Positions 47,557-59,971 of a DNA stretch of 64,000 nucleotides are shown here, one piece after another. Numbering within the stretch: position 1 is the stretch's first letter; each line of letters begins with the position of its first letter. This DNA is from Agrocybe praecox (lineage: Eukaryota > Basidiomycota > Agaricomycetes > Agaricales > Agrocybaceae), in the NCBI GenBank assembly GCA_964017145.1, contig OZ024850.1, positions 1,279,618 to 1,343,617 of the forward strand. The letters run 5' to 3'. The notes beneath the pieces were generated by a model, which saw only the letters and a program-made list of their open reading frames with translations, searched no databases and was not told where the DNA came from. Position numbers and translations under genes: made by a program.

Positions 47557-49047
47557 TTGTATTACACAGATGACTTGTCGTATCTCTCGATATATCTACA
47601 GAAACAAAAATAGGTTCTACTACCCACCTAAGTCTGCCCCATATCGCCTCAGTTTCTTCAAGGGAGCCTGTCTGCCATATTTCGACCCAGCGCCATGACT
47701 AGCTGCGCTTACGATAATATTGCGGCGCCCCTTTCCTTATTTGCGTCTCCATAATACATACTTCCCTACACGGCTGATGGCCGAGTAATGTGAAGACTCG
47801 AAGTCGCGTAGTTTCGGTTTGGGAACACTTGAACAGATACTTGTGCACTTGTTGTTGATATCTTACATTATGCAATGTACATGTATAGATGACGCTCCCT
47901 CCGAATGGTGGCAGGCCTATTCAAGGTTGCACAGGTTTGCCATGTGTAACTCGTCGAGGTATTTCTAATATCATCCTTTGACAAGCATAGCCTTATATCG
48001 TGGCATCGACGCTTCTTTGTTCCTTTCGTTAATATTACTACTACGTAACAGCGACCCCTGAAATTGAAAGGCTACCGGAGAAATCGAAAATAACGAAAAG
48101 AATGAGGCGCCGCTGGAAGAGGTAGAGCTCGTAGCGCACTTCGCAATTGCAATGTCCACGGTTACTAACTGGTTCTCCGGATGCGTTTCATCGTACAATA
48201 CTTTACGCTTTCAACATGTTGTTGAGGGATTATGTTGAGTTTCTTAAAACAAGTCTGCTAATGCGGGGAATACGGAATCAAAATAACGTTCAATTGAGGC
48301 GCTCAGAGCATATGTCGCAGCAACAATTCTTATAAGCGTATGTTGTGTTAGAAGTCCTATGGTATACTAGTGTTACAAAAGCTTCATGGGCAGATATTCC
48401 AGTGAAAACTGCGGATTGTACATCAATTACAAGTTAAGTTTACTGATAAATGAAGAAAACAAATATTAATGGCTCTTGCAATTATAATCGCGTGATGGAA
48501 ACCGTATTGACAGCTCGACTGACGACACAGTCGGACCCGCCAATTTACCATTGAATAAAGACTTGATTTCATTGAGTGATAAGCAGACCAAGGTGACTTG
48601 AAATATCACTGAGCTTCCAAGGGCTTGGTTTGTGAGGAAGCACTGTAAAAACAATTACGGCATGGGTTAGGGAACGAGAAGGATACGTATGACATACGTC
48701 GTAGATAAAGAAAAACAACACTAGTCATATGTTCGACGTCTATGAGAACTCTTTTCATGGATTCGCATTTTGGGATCGACCGAATATTTGCTCTTCTCTT
48801 TCCACATAGGAGGCTAAAAGGTTTTGAATGGCGGGGTTCGTCGCATTGCCTGGTTCTTCCATTGTCTAGAAGAGAAGAAGAAACAGAAATAAGTTTCCTA
48901 GAGAAAAATAACAGGCTTGAAGGGTCTATTCGGTTCGATATATCACGAACAAGGCAGTAATAGACAAATCGCAGTCTCATGATTTGTCAGGACACCCGCA
49001 ATACTATTTACGCCCTTCCTCTTGCTGCGACTTAAAAACGGAGTGCT
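47557..49047. other. Convergent 3' region, copy B
   Basis: Counterpart of 31218-32777 with one unit fewer of the 57-bp repeat and many small changes. No supported gene. Confidence 0.5.
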
Positions 49048-50683
49048 CTAATTCAATCGCATGAGAACTTCGTCAGCACGTCCTTGAATATCAGCAAGGC
49101 TCTTATATCCGGCCAACCCGAGCGTATTGTCAAGGTCTGCCAGGGTGTGTCGCAGGACCTGTTCAACACCTGCCTGTCCGCCAACGATAGATCCGTACAA
49201 CCATGGGCGGCCGACTGGATTTGGATAAATAAACGTCAGAACGTCAGAACGTCAGAACGTCGTGAAAATGAGGGGACATACGCAACACAGCTTGCGCTCC
49301 GAGTGCTAAAGCCTTAATGATATCACTCCCTGTTCTAATTCCAGAGTCGAATAGGATTGTGAGTTTGCCGGATTTCTGAGCTTCTTTGATTTTGGGGGAT
49401 TTCATGATTGTTTCAAGGGCCAGCAAAGAGGGGATAGCACCGTCAACCTGCCTGCCACCTATAAAAAATCAATTCGTGTGCTAAAAAAAAAAAAGAAACG
49501 GACGAAAACGAACCGTGATTGGAAACGATGATCCCATCTACGCCATATTCTAATGCCATTTCTGCATCCTATGAATAATTGAACGTTGACACGCATAATA
49601 GTAACGCGAGAGCACATACATGTACACTTTGGATTCCCTTGAGAACCAGAGGCCCTTCCCAATTTTCTCTGACAAATGTGACGTCTTTCCATTCTCGATA
49701 AACACCAGAGTTGGTTTCCTTCAGCCATTCGGCTCCAAGATAAACGTTCTCGCGTGTTTCGGCATCCCCAGCCAAAAATGCCTGGTCGATCTTAGCAGAA
49801 TCGTAGGGGAATGGTGGATGGTCTTTCGTCACGGGTTGCCTGCCGTGCTTTGCCATGAAGACGGGGTCAGATTTACCGATTTGAATACCTACGCCGTGCA
49901 CGAAAGGGATGAAAGCAGTTTCGAGATCGTGTGGACGCCATCCAAGACCCATGGTGTCAAGAGTAATGACGAGGGCCTTATAGTTATTCTCTTTGGCGCG
50001 TTTGATAAGAGAGAGAGTAATGTCGTTGTTGATTGGCCTGTATTGACGCAAATCAGATATCTACCGATATGCAGAACAAGAGATAACGAACCAGTAAAGC
50101 TGGTACCAGCGGTAACCGTCACCGTTGGCTTCTGCGACTTCTTCAATTGTACGACTCGAAGCTGTGCTCAAAATAAACGGGACTCCGAGCTCCTTTCCTG
50201 CGCGCGCAGGATTCAATTCAGCATCGGGATGGAAAATGGCTTGTACGCCTATGGGAGCAATAAAGATTGGCGCCGAGTGAGTAACGCCGAAGATTGTAGT
50301 CTAACGGGAGATAGTGATGTCATTCGAGAATTGCTCGAGATGGTCCAGTCACGAACCTCCAGATTTCTGGTCGTTGCGTCAACCAGCATACGAGGGATGA
50401 TCCCCCATTTGTTGAAAGCGTCCGCGTTAGCGCGATATGTAGCATTGGTGCCTGCGCTTCCACCAGCATACATGAAGCAGCCTGATAGCGTTTAACTCTC
50501 TATGTTGCGAGAAACGATTGCAATCCTACCTCCATAATCTTTTAGCGTCTCCTTCGCTTTAGCCTCGATTTCTTCGAAAACCACTGTTCCCAGGGGTTGA
50601 GGACCACGACGACTTTTATAAAGAGTCTGCATATAGGAGCTCCATGGGTTTCCTTTGGCGGGATCAGCTACAGGATTGGCCAT
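49048..50683 (-). CDS. FMN-dependent 2-hydroxyacid oxidase (lactate 2-monooxygenase-like)
   Basis: A TIM-barrel flavoenzyme of the lactate oxidase / glycolate oxidase / lactate monooxygenase family. It oxidises an L-2-hydroxy acid; the exact substrate is not known. The minus-strand start is ATGGCCAATCC at 50683. Marks: GGSAGTNATYRANADAFNKW, APIFIAPIGVQA, STASSRTIEEVAEANGDG-like, YKALVITLDTMGLGWRPHDL, VLKGIQ, DGIIVSNHGGRQVDGA (catalytic His, substrate Arg), LFDSGIRTGSDIIKALALGA, LGRPWLYG-like, ending RADEVLMRLN. The long insert with AKIDQAFLAGD is typical of the monooxygenase-like fungal group. Oddity: the donor after RNLE is GTTCGT here (GTGAGT in copy A); a similar GTTC donor is used in ALG11, so splicing may still work. 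Copy A is disabled. Confidence 0.8.
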
Positions 50684-51043
50684 GCTTTCTTCAGAAGATC
50701 GTCAACAGATGAAGTCGTTGGGGACTAGTTAGTAGTAGATCATGCGTATTTATAAGCTTTTTTCTCTTCGGGATCCGTTCGGCGCGCAGCTGTATACCGA
50801 TACATATGCCATTGCACTTAGCCGTGCATGGCCATGAGAGTTGGTGATAAAAGATAAAAGCGGAGTTGTGGTCCGGATCCGAGGTGCCTGAACGGGTATG
50901 TCGTCTATGTTTGGATCAAGCCAGCCTTTAGCCGGTCTCAAGCGGGGCCTTCTACGTGTCCTATACGTTTCTACTCTTTTCCTTTCAGTAACTCTTCCGC
51001 AACTTTTCGGAAGGCATTGTAGTCCTTCAGAGGGTCTGCAGAG
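50684..51043. other. Divergent promoter region
   Basis: 360 bp between the FMN oxidase (minus) and the SUN gene (plus). The duplication ends inside it at 50890, so the upstream sequence of the copy B oxidase differs from that of copy A beyond about 200 bp. Confidence 0.55.
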
Positions 51044-54000
51044 ATGCTCTCGGTTCTTCCGATATCTCTGCTTGCGTTACTCTTTGCCTTTCCGGCATTG
51101 GCAGATTATGATTTCGAAGAAGCGGAACCGACGTCGTTCAATAATCCATTTAGGATCTTGGAACTTCAAAAGCCGAAACAACCAGAAAATCCAATCTGTT
51201 GTCTAAAACCCTTGACGCCTTCGGAACCTGTGGATGACGGAGTTCTGCTGTCATTTGAGGAGTGGAAAACGAAGCAACTGGCGTCTCAAACAGAGAATGT
51301 GCATTTATCGACTGAGCATGATGGGAACAACGGTGGAGAAGGAGCCGTCAACAACGACACTGGCACAGGAAGCGATATACCAGTACCGCCAACGGACGAT
51401 GTTGTGTCTTCGGATTCCCCGAATGCAAACAACCAGGTACTTTCAGGTCCACGATTCCGAGTGCCCTTAACCGACAGGTTCAACTACGCGAGTACGGATT
51501 GTTCTGCAAGAGTACATACCGCTCACCGCTCAGCCAAATCTCCGACCTCCATTCTCTCTTCCAAACGTGATAGATATATGCTCAGTCCTTGCGATAAATC
51601 GAAAGGAAAGCAGTTCGTTATTGTCGAACTATGCGATGATATCCGGATCGACACGGTTCAACTCGCAAACTTCGAATTTTTCAGTGGTGTATTCAAGGAC
51701 TTTACTGTCAGCGTGGCCAAGACGCTATACACCACTGATCCAGAAGGTTGGACGCCAGTCGCGACATATCGAGCGAAGAATGTGCGTGGAGTACAGTCTT
51801 TTCACCCACCCAACTCTTTACGGGACTTCTATCGTTACATTCGAATCGACTTTCTATCTCACTATGGCAACGAATTTTATTGCCCAGTGTCTCTCTTAAG
51901 GGTTTATGGTCTGACACATCTTGAAGAATGGAAATGGGACACCTGGGAAGCGGAGAGCAGGATGAAACAAGCGGATATGCAAAGGAAGAGGCAACCTGTC
52001 GTTCCTATTGAATCTGCTCCAAACGCGTCAACAATCCCAGAAAGCGCTACATCAGTGGAAAATGTTATTACCGACAAGAATGTCATTTTAGAAAACGCAG
52101 GTGTACCCGTTATAGGCTCAGAAAATAAATCTGTGGAATCATTACCGAATACCAAAGGTTCCGCCCCATCTAACACGCCCGTTCAGCAGGCCGACATTCC
52201 TCCTATAGCGGTGCCTGAAAGGTCGCTAGTCCCCAAAGCTACATCCAACGGCGCCGCATCGACTGACGCGCAGGCCACGACACATATACCACCTGTGCAC
52301 GAAGAAACCTCCCACATAGCAACAACAACAATCGAAACCTCTTCAACCAAAATACCTGTATCCACTGCCTCAATTTCATCCACTTTAAACAACGAGTCCT
52401 CGGCACACGCTAATCCCACCATTTCCAATTCTTCTCACTCACCTGCTGCCACTCCGCAAGGTACACCGACCATTATACTTTCTTCTACATCTGCAACCGC
52501 CGCTGTCATACCTATTCCTCCTCCTCTTGTCCCTCCTTTACATACTACGAGTATAAGTAAAGGTGGTGAATCCATCTACCGCACCATCCTTAACAAGCTA
52601 GCTGAAGTCGAGTTGAACCAAACCTTATATATGCGCTATATCGAGCAGCAGAACGTTGCTGTCCGAGAAGTTATTAAAAGGCTAGGTGAAGATGTCGGAC
52701 GACTGGAGGGCATTGTGAGTTCTCACTCTATATGATCCACTAGCGGATGGCTCGTTAAGTTGTGGTTATTAGAATCGAGCACAGTCGTCGACTTATCAGA
52801 GGACGATGTATGAGTGGGAGAGCGAGAGGTATCAATTGGAGATGGAATATAATGATCTCATCTCCCGCATTGATTCACTCTCCGAGGAGGTATTTGTTGT
52901 GGCTTCTTCGTCTCCCTGCTGATCTGATGTATATTCTCTGAAGATCCTCCTTGAAAAGCGATTAGGAATAGCGCAGCTTTGTCTATTGCTCGCCGTTCTA
53001 ATATTCCTGGGTCTCACAAGAGGTTCTCGAGCGGAGGCCATAATCCAACGTAGGTCCAACAGCTTCAACCAATCCGTAAGAGAGTGGGGGAAGAGACACT
53101 TAAAGCTAAGTGGCGACTGGGCTGGCCGGTTTAAAGGCAAGCCAGAAGGATCCAGGAGAGACAGTAGTCGGAGCAGAAGTCCCAGTAGGAGTCCAGACCG
53201 AACACCCTCGCGTCCAAAGAGAAAGTTGACTTTGACGAAGTCGGTCCCACCCCGACTTCCTTTGGGTCTATGTTAGTCTTCCTAATAATTTCTTGCACTT
53301 CGAAGCTAACAATCATTTATACTTGTAGCCGATGAAAATATGACCGTAAAATTCCCGTCTACTTCCAGGCCATATCGAGAGAAGGAAAATACATGGAAAG
53401 AGACTCTCGAACTGAACACCGCACCCGCTACCCGGGAGTCATTCAATCGAACGCGGACCACTTCAAACCCACGCTCTCGTGCTCCTTCTCTGCGTTCAAC
53501 CCCAACTACCGGGGGAGCTGGTAATCGCAGACCGCAACATGTGCTCCATCTCCATCATCCAAAGCCTACAACTCCAACTGCGGCTGTCTTTAGACCGCAA
53601 ATGCTGCAGAGATCGAGCTCGCATCATGGCGCTCAGAGTGGATCATGGGGTCCTTCGTATGTGATGCCAAAGAGCGCGAGGAAATGGGCGAGGACGGCTC
53701 ACTTGCATGAAGTCAAGACTCCTGCTGCGCTTGGGTTTGGGTCTCTCGGATCGGGCTCTGGGGGGAGAGGGAGCTTGACTTCGAGTCCTAAAAGTAATCA
53801 TGACCGGACGTTGGGGAAGGATAGAGACAAGGAGAATGATTTCTTCTCGATGGCTCCTGGATATAAAATGAATAGTAATGGAAGGCCGCTTGAGAGTGAT
53901 TTACTTCTCAGGCTGGAGGATGAGGGGGATGGTGATCCCTGGGTCGATACGGATAGTATTGACGGGTTGTCAGAGGTGGACTCAGTGGTGGATCAGCCTA

Positions 54001-54050
54001 CGAACGGTGACGATACAGTCAAGTTGGTACCATTTCCACCTAGCACATGA
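51044..54050 (+). CDS. Slp1/SUCO-type SUN-domain protein of the ER
   Basis: Yeast Slp1 works with Emp65 in the ER, protecting soluble proteins from degradation. The start MLSVLPISLLALLFAFPALA is a signal peptide. Then LLSFEEWKTKQL (the motif just before the SUN domain in this family), the SUN-like domain at about residues 140-300 (RFNYASTDCSARV, SPCDKSKGKQFVIVELCDDI, FEFFSGVFKDF, RIDFLSHYGNEFYCPVSLLRVYG), a Ser/Thr-rich linker, a coiled coil (LNKLAEVELNQTLYMRYIEQ), and a membrane segment (LGIAQLCLLLAVLIFLGL). Introns at about 52713-52773, 52890-52943 and 53271-53327 keep frame. The last exon, read to 54050, adds a long basic Ser-rich cytosolic tail with HHPKPTTP and GLSEVDSVV. Confidence 0.87.
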
Positions 54051-54861
54051 CCGAAAATGCCGACTGGTGTACGGCGAGAATTTTCAAAAAAGTGTTTTGG
54101 AGGCGCTACACTTAAACTGTATATACAATGGTACAGGTCATTCGTTATGTCCTAAGCTTTTTGTTGACATGCCAGCTCGGTTGCATGTGCAAGTCGAGTA
54201 ACATGATCTATATCTCTTCCACCTAAACCCCTCTTGCTTATCTTCCGTTATATGTCGGTCTATTCCTCGAGAATATATACGCCACAGGTGTTGAGGTCGC
54301 AGGTTACGCGAGGTGAATGCTACGAGCCTATAAGTTACAATTACTTTGTATGTACAGAATCGACCTCACGACGCGAATCATATCTTCTGATTCTGATGGA
54401 ATTTTACATAACCTCTCTGTTTTATACCACCATCATCTCCGATGTGCATTCTCGAATGAGTCCTTTTACTATTCAGAACATTCACCTTCCGCGATTTTAG
54501 ATTCGAGGCAGCTAGCTCGGTCCTCGTCTGTCAGTAGTCAATGAAGCGTCAAAGTTATTTCTATGCGCACTCGAGAAGCATATGGCTCGCGTTCGAGGAG
54601 AGTCAGAAACAATACAACATCCAACGGTCATGCGTGATATTCTGGATCAAATGACAAGATGACATTCGAGTGGGGCAATTCGGCCCTATACACGCTGCAA
54701 TTGCATACATACAGAAGGTAACGTTAATGACACATGGCGATCTGTTCTATCTTAATCGCTTCCTTACCCCACTCAGCGGTTAAGTTCTTAAGTATAAGAA
54801 GGCTATCCGAGCTAGTAGATTCGCGATCAGTTAGAACCCAACTCTCAACAGGATACTCATC
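54051..54861. other. Intergenic
   Basis: About 0.8 kb between the SUN gene and the hexosaminidase gene on the same strand: 3' flank and promoter. No repeat, RNA or further gene was recognised. Confidence 0.5.
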
Positions 54862-57073
54862 ATGCTTCCTCAAGCTTTGGTCGCGCTTTCGCTTGTTTTG
54901 AGCGCGGTTCAACCTACTTCGGCGCTTTGGCCAATACCTCGACAAATCACTACTGGCAGTACAGCACTGAGGCTCTCTTCTGGCTTCAACATCAAAGTTG
55001 GATTAAAAAATGCACCAAAAGACCTCACCGATGCTGTTTCTCGGACCTCGACTTACCTGCGTAACGATAAGCTCGAGGCATTGGTTGTCGACCGCGGTGC
55101 ATCGTCTGCAAAAGCCGTCAAGGCTGCCAAGTCATTAAAAACCCTGCATGTGTCTTTCACGGGCGACTCGAAGTCGGTTAAGAGCATTTCGGAGGAAGCC
55201 ATTGCTCCTCTCGAATCTCGTTTTGAGGGATACACGTTGACAATTCCTGCGGATGGCTCGGACGCGACTCTTCAAGCAAATTCGACTTTGGGCCTTTTCA
55301 GGGGATTGACTACTTTTGGTCAGATTTGGTACGAGCTTGAAGGAAACACATATACCCTCGAAGCTCCATTCAACATTGTAGACTCCCCTGCATATGTGCG
55401 TGTTTCAGTTTCTTTAGTGACATTTTATAACGCTAACCTTTTTTGTATGCAGCCCTACCGTGGGTTGATGTTGGATACCGCACGAAACTTCTTCCCTGTT
55501 GAAGATATCAAGCGGACCCTCGATGCCATGAGCTGGGTTAAAGTGAATTTTATCTATAATTCAGATTACTCGACGCAGTCTGATTGACATCATTCTTTAA
55601 CCATAGATTAACACCTTCCACTGGCATGTTGTCGATTCCCAGTCCTTCCCTTTGCAAATTCCTGGATTCATGGAGCTCTCACAAACGGCAGCATACAACT
55701 CACGCTCCGTATACAGTCCTTCCGATGTCAAGGACATTGTATCATATGCCGCCGCCGTATGTTTCTCTATCCGTTCTTAACGCACTATCCGCTGACGGAA
55801 TGCTTTCAAAATAAAAGCGGGGCATTGACGTTGTTGCAGAAATAGATACCCCAGGACATACAGCTGCGATTGCGAAATCTCACCCAGAGCATATCGCGTG
55901 CCCAGAGGCATCTCCATGGGCACAATTCGCCAATGAGCCTCCTGCCGGTCAATTGCGGCTAGCGAACGCCGAAACAACCAAGTTTACTACGTCACTCCTG
56001 ACTGCTGCTGCTTCACTCTTCAAGTCGAGTTATTTCAGCACAGGTGGAGATGAAATCAACTTGAACTGTTACACTAAGGATGAACAAACGCAGACAGAAC
56101 TTGGTATGTGCTAATCTTTATCATATTCTCTTTTTGCTAATTAGCACATCATGTCTAGCTGCACAAAACAAGACTTTGGATCAGGCATTAGACTCATTCA
56201 CACAAACCAACCACAAAGCCCTGAAAGCTATTGGTAAAACTCCTGTTGTCTGGGAAGGTGAGGTTTCTCGTTCAGCTTGTTTAGAAGAATTCAGCCCTGA
56301 AGACCTTATCCATGTCTCTAGAAATGCTTTTGGTCCATCCAGTCACACTCGACCCCGAAACCTTGGTCATGTAAGTCCCCAAAATTTTTACTAAATACCA
56401 CAGCTATACGCTAACTCCAATTCTTATTAGGGTTTGGATCTCGTCTGATAACGTCGAGTCTGTCGTCCAGAAAGGATTCAAAGTCATCCATGCTGCGAGT
56501 GACTACTTCTACCTCGACTGCGGTGGCGGTGGTTGGGTAGGACAGAACGTTCTCGGCAACAGCTGGTGTGATCCATTCAAGACCTGGCAGAAGGTGAAAG
56601 ATTCTTCACTAGCGTGATTAATTGAGACCCGCATTGATATTTTTTGTCATTATTGCAATTAGGCCTATTCGTTCGACCCCCTTGCTAATTTGACGTCCGA
56701 CCAGCACCATCTTGTCATGGGAGGTAAGATGATCTCTCCGCGTCTATCAACTTCAATCAATATAGATAATTCAACAAAAAATGTAGGTCAACATCTCCTG
56801 TGGACCGAACAGTCAAGCCCTTCAAACTTGGACAGCACAGTTTGGCCTCGAGCTGCCACTTCCGCTGAGGTACGCCCAGTCCAATGTCAATTCTCAATAT
56901 ACTTACCTTGGAATCCACAGGTCTTCTGGTCTGGTTCTGGCGGCGATGTGGGCAAAGCTCTTCCTCGTCTGCACGATCTTGCATATCGTTACAAGCAACG
57001 TGGCGTCCACGCCATATCACTGCAACCTGAGTGGTGTGCGCTGAGACCAGGTCAATGTGATTTGAACGCGTAA
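54862..57073 (+). CDS. GH20 beta-N-acetylhexosaminidase, secreted
   Basis: This enzyme releases terminal GlcNAc (and GalNAc) from chitin oligomers and glycans; in fungi it takes part in chitin turnover outside the cell. The ATG at 54862 opens a signal peptide (MLPQALVALSLVLSAVQPTSA). It is followed by the GH20 N-terminal domain (ALWPIPRQI) and the catalytic barrel: PYRGLMLDTARNFFPVEDIK, NTFHWHVVDSQSFPLQI, ARGIDVVAEIDTPGHTA, the catalytic pair in STGGDEINLNCY (Asp-Glu), VVWEEMLL-like, VMVWISSDNV, YLDCGGGGWVG, GGQHLLWTEQ and RLHDLAYRYKQRGVHA. All key residues are present. It ends GQCDLNA with TAA at 57071-57073. About nine short introns; the length of about 560 residues is normal. Confidence 0.92.
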
Positions 57074-57336
57074 ACCATGCTCAAAATAGTCGGGGTATTT
57101 CAAGTACAGCTGGCTATCAGCAGAAGTAATAAATTAACTTTTGGTAATAAGAACAATGGTAAAGGGATCGACGGAGCAAAGCCAGCTACTTTGTGAGATT
57201 GATACCGTTTTCACCCGAAAAAAGAATCGAATTCCACGAAGAGAAATGAGAAGCAAACCGATAACCTAGTCTATAAGACCACTTGCCTGCGGGGCAAGTT
57301 GAGGAACAAAAGTAAAGAAAGTGGTAATTATAATGA

Positions 57337-59433
57337 TCAGAAAAGGAGGTCGTCAATACCCCCGCCAGAGGATGAAGGAGGAGCAGCATTGCCAAACGAG
57401 CCAAAAGCATTTTGCTGATGCGCAGCGGCACCTCCAGCAGGCTTGGGCTGCTGGCCTCCCCAAAGGCCGGCCATAGCCTTCTCTTTCTCAAGGTCCTTTA
57501 TCGACTTGCCAGTCGATGCACCTCCAGCCGGCTTGGCCGACGTAGGTCCACCCAATGACAGGTTCCAGAGGTCATCGAAATTTGCACCAGCGCTCTTCGA
57601 TGAAGCAGCAGGAGGAGGCTTAGCAGCTAACGAGGGGGTAGTGGTTGTTGGGGAAAGTGATGATGTAGGACGCATAGGTGCCATGCCCCCGAATGAATTT
57701 TGATTCTGCTGCTGTTGTGGTTTTTGAGGGATCATTCCACCGGCGAACTGACCTGGTTGGGCAGAGTAGGAAGGTGTTTGACGGTGTCCGGTCATTCCCA
57801 TCCCCATTCCCATGCTACCGCCGGTTCTCATGCCGCCACCACTCATGTTCATACCGAAACCAGTTTGTGGCTGCTGTTGCTGTTGAGGTTGAGTAAATCC
57901 AATGTTCGTAGGCGGAGGGGCAGGTGTAGAGCCGAGCATATCCATAAGAGATGGTTTGGCGGCCGAGCCAGCAGAAGGAGATACAGCTTGCACTGGAGCT
58001 GCTACAGGCGCAGCTTGGAAGTCGGCGAAATCATCATCTAGCAGAGGTGGGTCAGATTTAAGACAAATTTCTGAGAGGTTGTGTGCAAATACCATCAAGC
58101 GAAACAGCTGCATTGGTTACAGCGGGCAATGCCTTGTTCACTGCTGGGGCAGTGGCAGGGGCACCGAAGGCATCATCATCGAAGTCCAGGAGGTTGACTG
58201 CCGGAGCTGGAGGGGGAGGGGGAGGTGCAGCAGTTTCCCGCCTTGCAGGAGTCGATCGGACAGAACTTGCACGGACTGGAGTAGAGGACTTATAAGAAAC
58301 CTCGTCATCACCGGCGTTGTATTCTTCAAAGCCGCGACGATTGTCATTGAAAGAGGACCCGCTTCCACCTCCTACGTTACGGCTGCTACCGCCACCTGAT
58401 GCATAATGATCTACAGGAGGAGTCAGAACTATGAGATTTCTTGAGGACGTGAACTTACCGCTGTTACCGTAGTTGTTGTACGAGGAGCTTCCACCACTCT
58501 CGCTGCCAAATCCGCCGTAACGACCACCACCAGTCGACTCAAAACTCATGCTCCCTCCAAATCCATCATTACCAACACCAATATACTTGTTCTTATTGGC
58601 CTTTGCTTTGCGCCGTTCGCCCCGGATTTTCTCGACATCAGAGAGTAATTCGACGAGTTCGCGAGATCGATTACGGACTGGGTTTAACACCTATAAACCG
58701 CCGTTTACAACTATGGATTATTCAGGTTTGCTTACCATTAATTCCTTCATCTTTCCCTTTATCATCAATGTAATGGAAATTCCTGAGCATCTTAAGAGTT
58801 GATATATGGGAACGGGCATCATCGACGACGCGCTCCGACCCATGCTTGATGAGATACTCCAGAAGTTGGAGAGCCTATTATGTCCATGAATGAACTGATC
58901 GAAATGGCAAAGAATTTGAGGGCGAACTTTGTAAATTTGTCGCCATTGTCTAGCTTCCTTCTCCATAAACCGGGAATAGATGCTGGGCATGATTTCGTTG
59001 AAATATTGGCTGCGGTTCGTCAGAAATTGATAAATCAAAATATATATTGAATTGAACGTACAAATGGAAAGTTCTATGGTGTTAAGCCCTATTATCAGCC
59101 CTAGAATGAAACAAGCTATACCAGAACACACCCTTGTGCAATCTCTTGCATCAAAGTTGAACTCGCTCCCCTGCGTATGAAGGTCAGTCTTTCATATTTA
59201 AGAGGAAGAAGGCTATAGCAAGCTCGTACCAAGGGTCATCATTGGTAGCTTCTCTCACTTTAGCTTCCATCTCACTGACATTCAGGACAACATTCTTTGC
59301 CTGTTCTCAACCTCGTCAGCAACCCATCGCCCTAGCAGGATTGTGGCAAACCACTGACCTGGTTATACATGCTCTTGATATCATAGAGCGTGATATTCTG
59401 CAGCGTTGACGACAATGATTCGAGCTTATCCAT
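57337..59433 (-). CDS. Epsin-like ENTH protein (Ent3/epsinR type)
   Basis: A clathrin adaptor of the trans-Golgi/endosome route. The minus-strand ATG at 59433 gives MDKLESLSSTLQNITLYDIKS, which is the epsinR/Ent3 start. Next come KVREATNDDPWG, ASSTLMQEIAQ, NEIMPSIYSRFMEKEARQWR, LLEYLIKHGSERVVDDAR, LRNFHYIDDKGKDEGINVRN and ELLSDVEKIRGERRKAK, a complete ENTH domain spread over several short exons. The tail is Gly/Ser then Gln/Pro-rich and carries clathrin/adaptor motifs: NLLDFDDDAF (clathrin box), DDDFADFQ (gamma-ear binding acidic-Phe motif), NFDDLWNLSL, and a terminal GIDDLLF. The frame ends at 57337-57339. Confidence 0.9.
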
Positions 59434-59971
59434 GGCTGCCGACGTCAAATAGGAAGAAACTAGTCGGAGGGCTTTATCGAAACCTGGAGGACCTTGATCG
59501 GGGTACGAATGGAACGCGAACGCTGACGGCTCTGTCACTGCTTTCCGGTCACGTGTACGGTCTAATTTACCAAATTCGGTGACTTGAAAATGAAAGGACG
59601 CCAAATATTTCGATGCTTGACTTATACAAGTGAGGACGGGCAAGAAAAGAAAATCTACCATACCCCGACGAGCCTGCGTCTTTTACATATAAATTCGCAG
59701 TAATTTTTCCGAGGCGCTTATCTTAAAATTGGTGAGTATATGCACCTTATTTTCTCTTAGAAAATGGGAATACGATCTATTCAAAAGGTGTACTTTGACT
59801 CTGAAATTTGAGAGGGTTGGACATCTCTGCCAGCAAGGGTTACCCATCGGAGATTTTTTAGAAGGAAAGAAATGATGAATTGACAAGTTTTTCTAGCATT
59901 GAACAGGCTCAAAATCTCGAGGTAAACGCACGGCGCTTTGTTCGTCAATAAAAACTTACACACCCATATAG
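59434..59971. other. Divergent promoter region
   Basis: About 540 bp between the ENTH gene (minus) and the serine-rich gene (plus). No other feature recognised. Confidence 0.5.

Noticed and set aside
49620..50495. Plus-strand open frame of 291 codons opposite the FMN oxidase
   Set aside because: It is the mirror of a highly conserved coding gene, reads across its introns, and is broken in the near-identical copy A. The minus strand has all family motifs.
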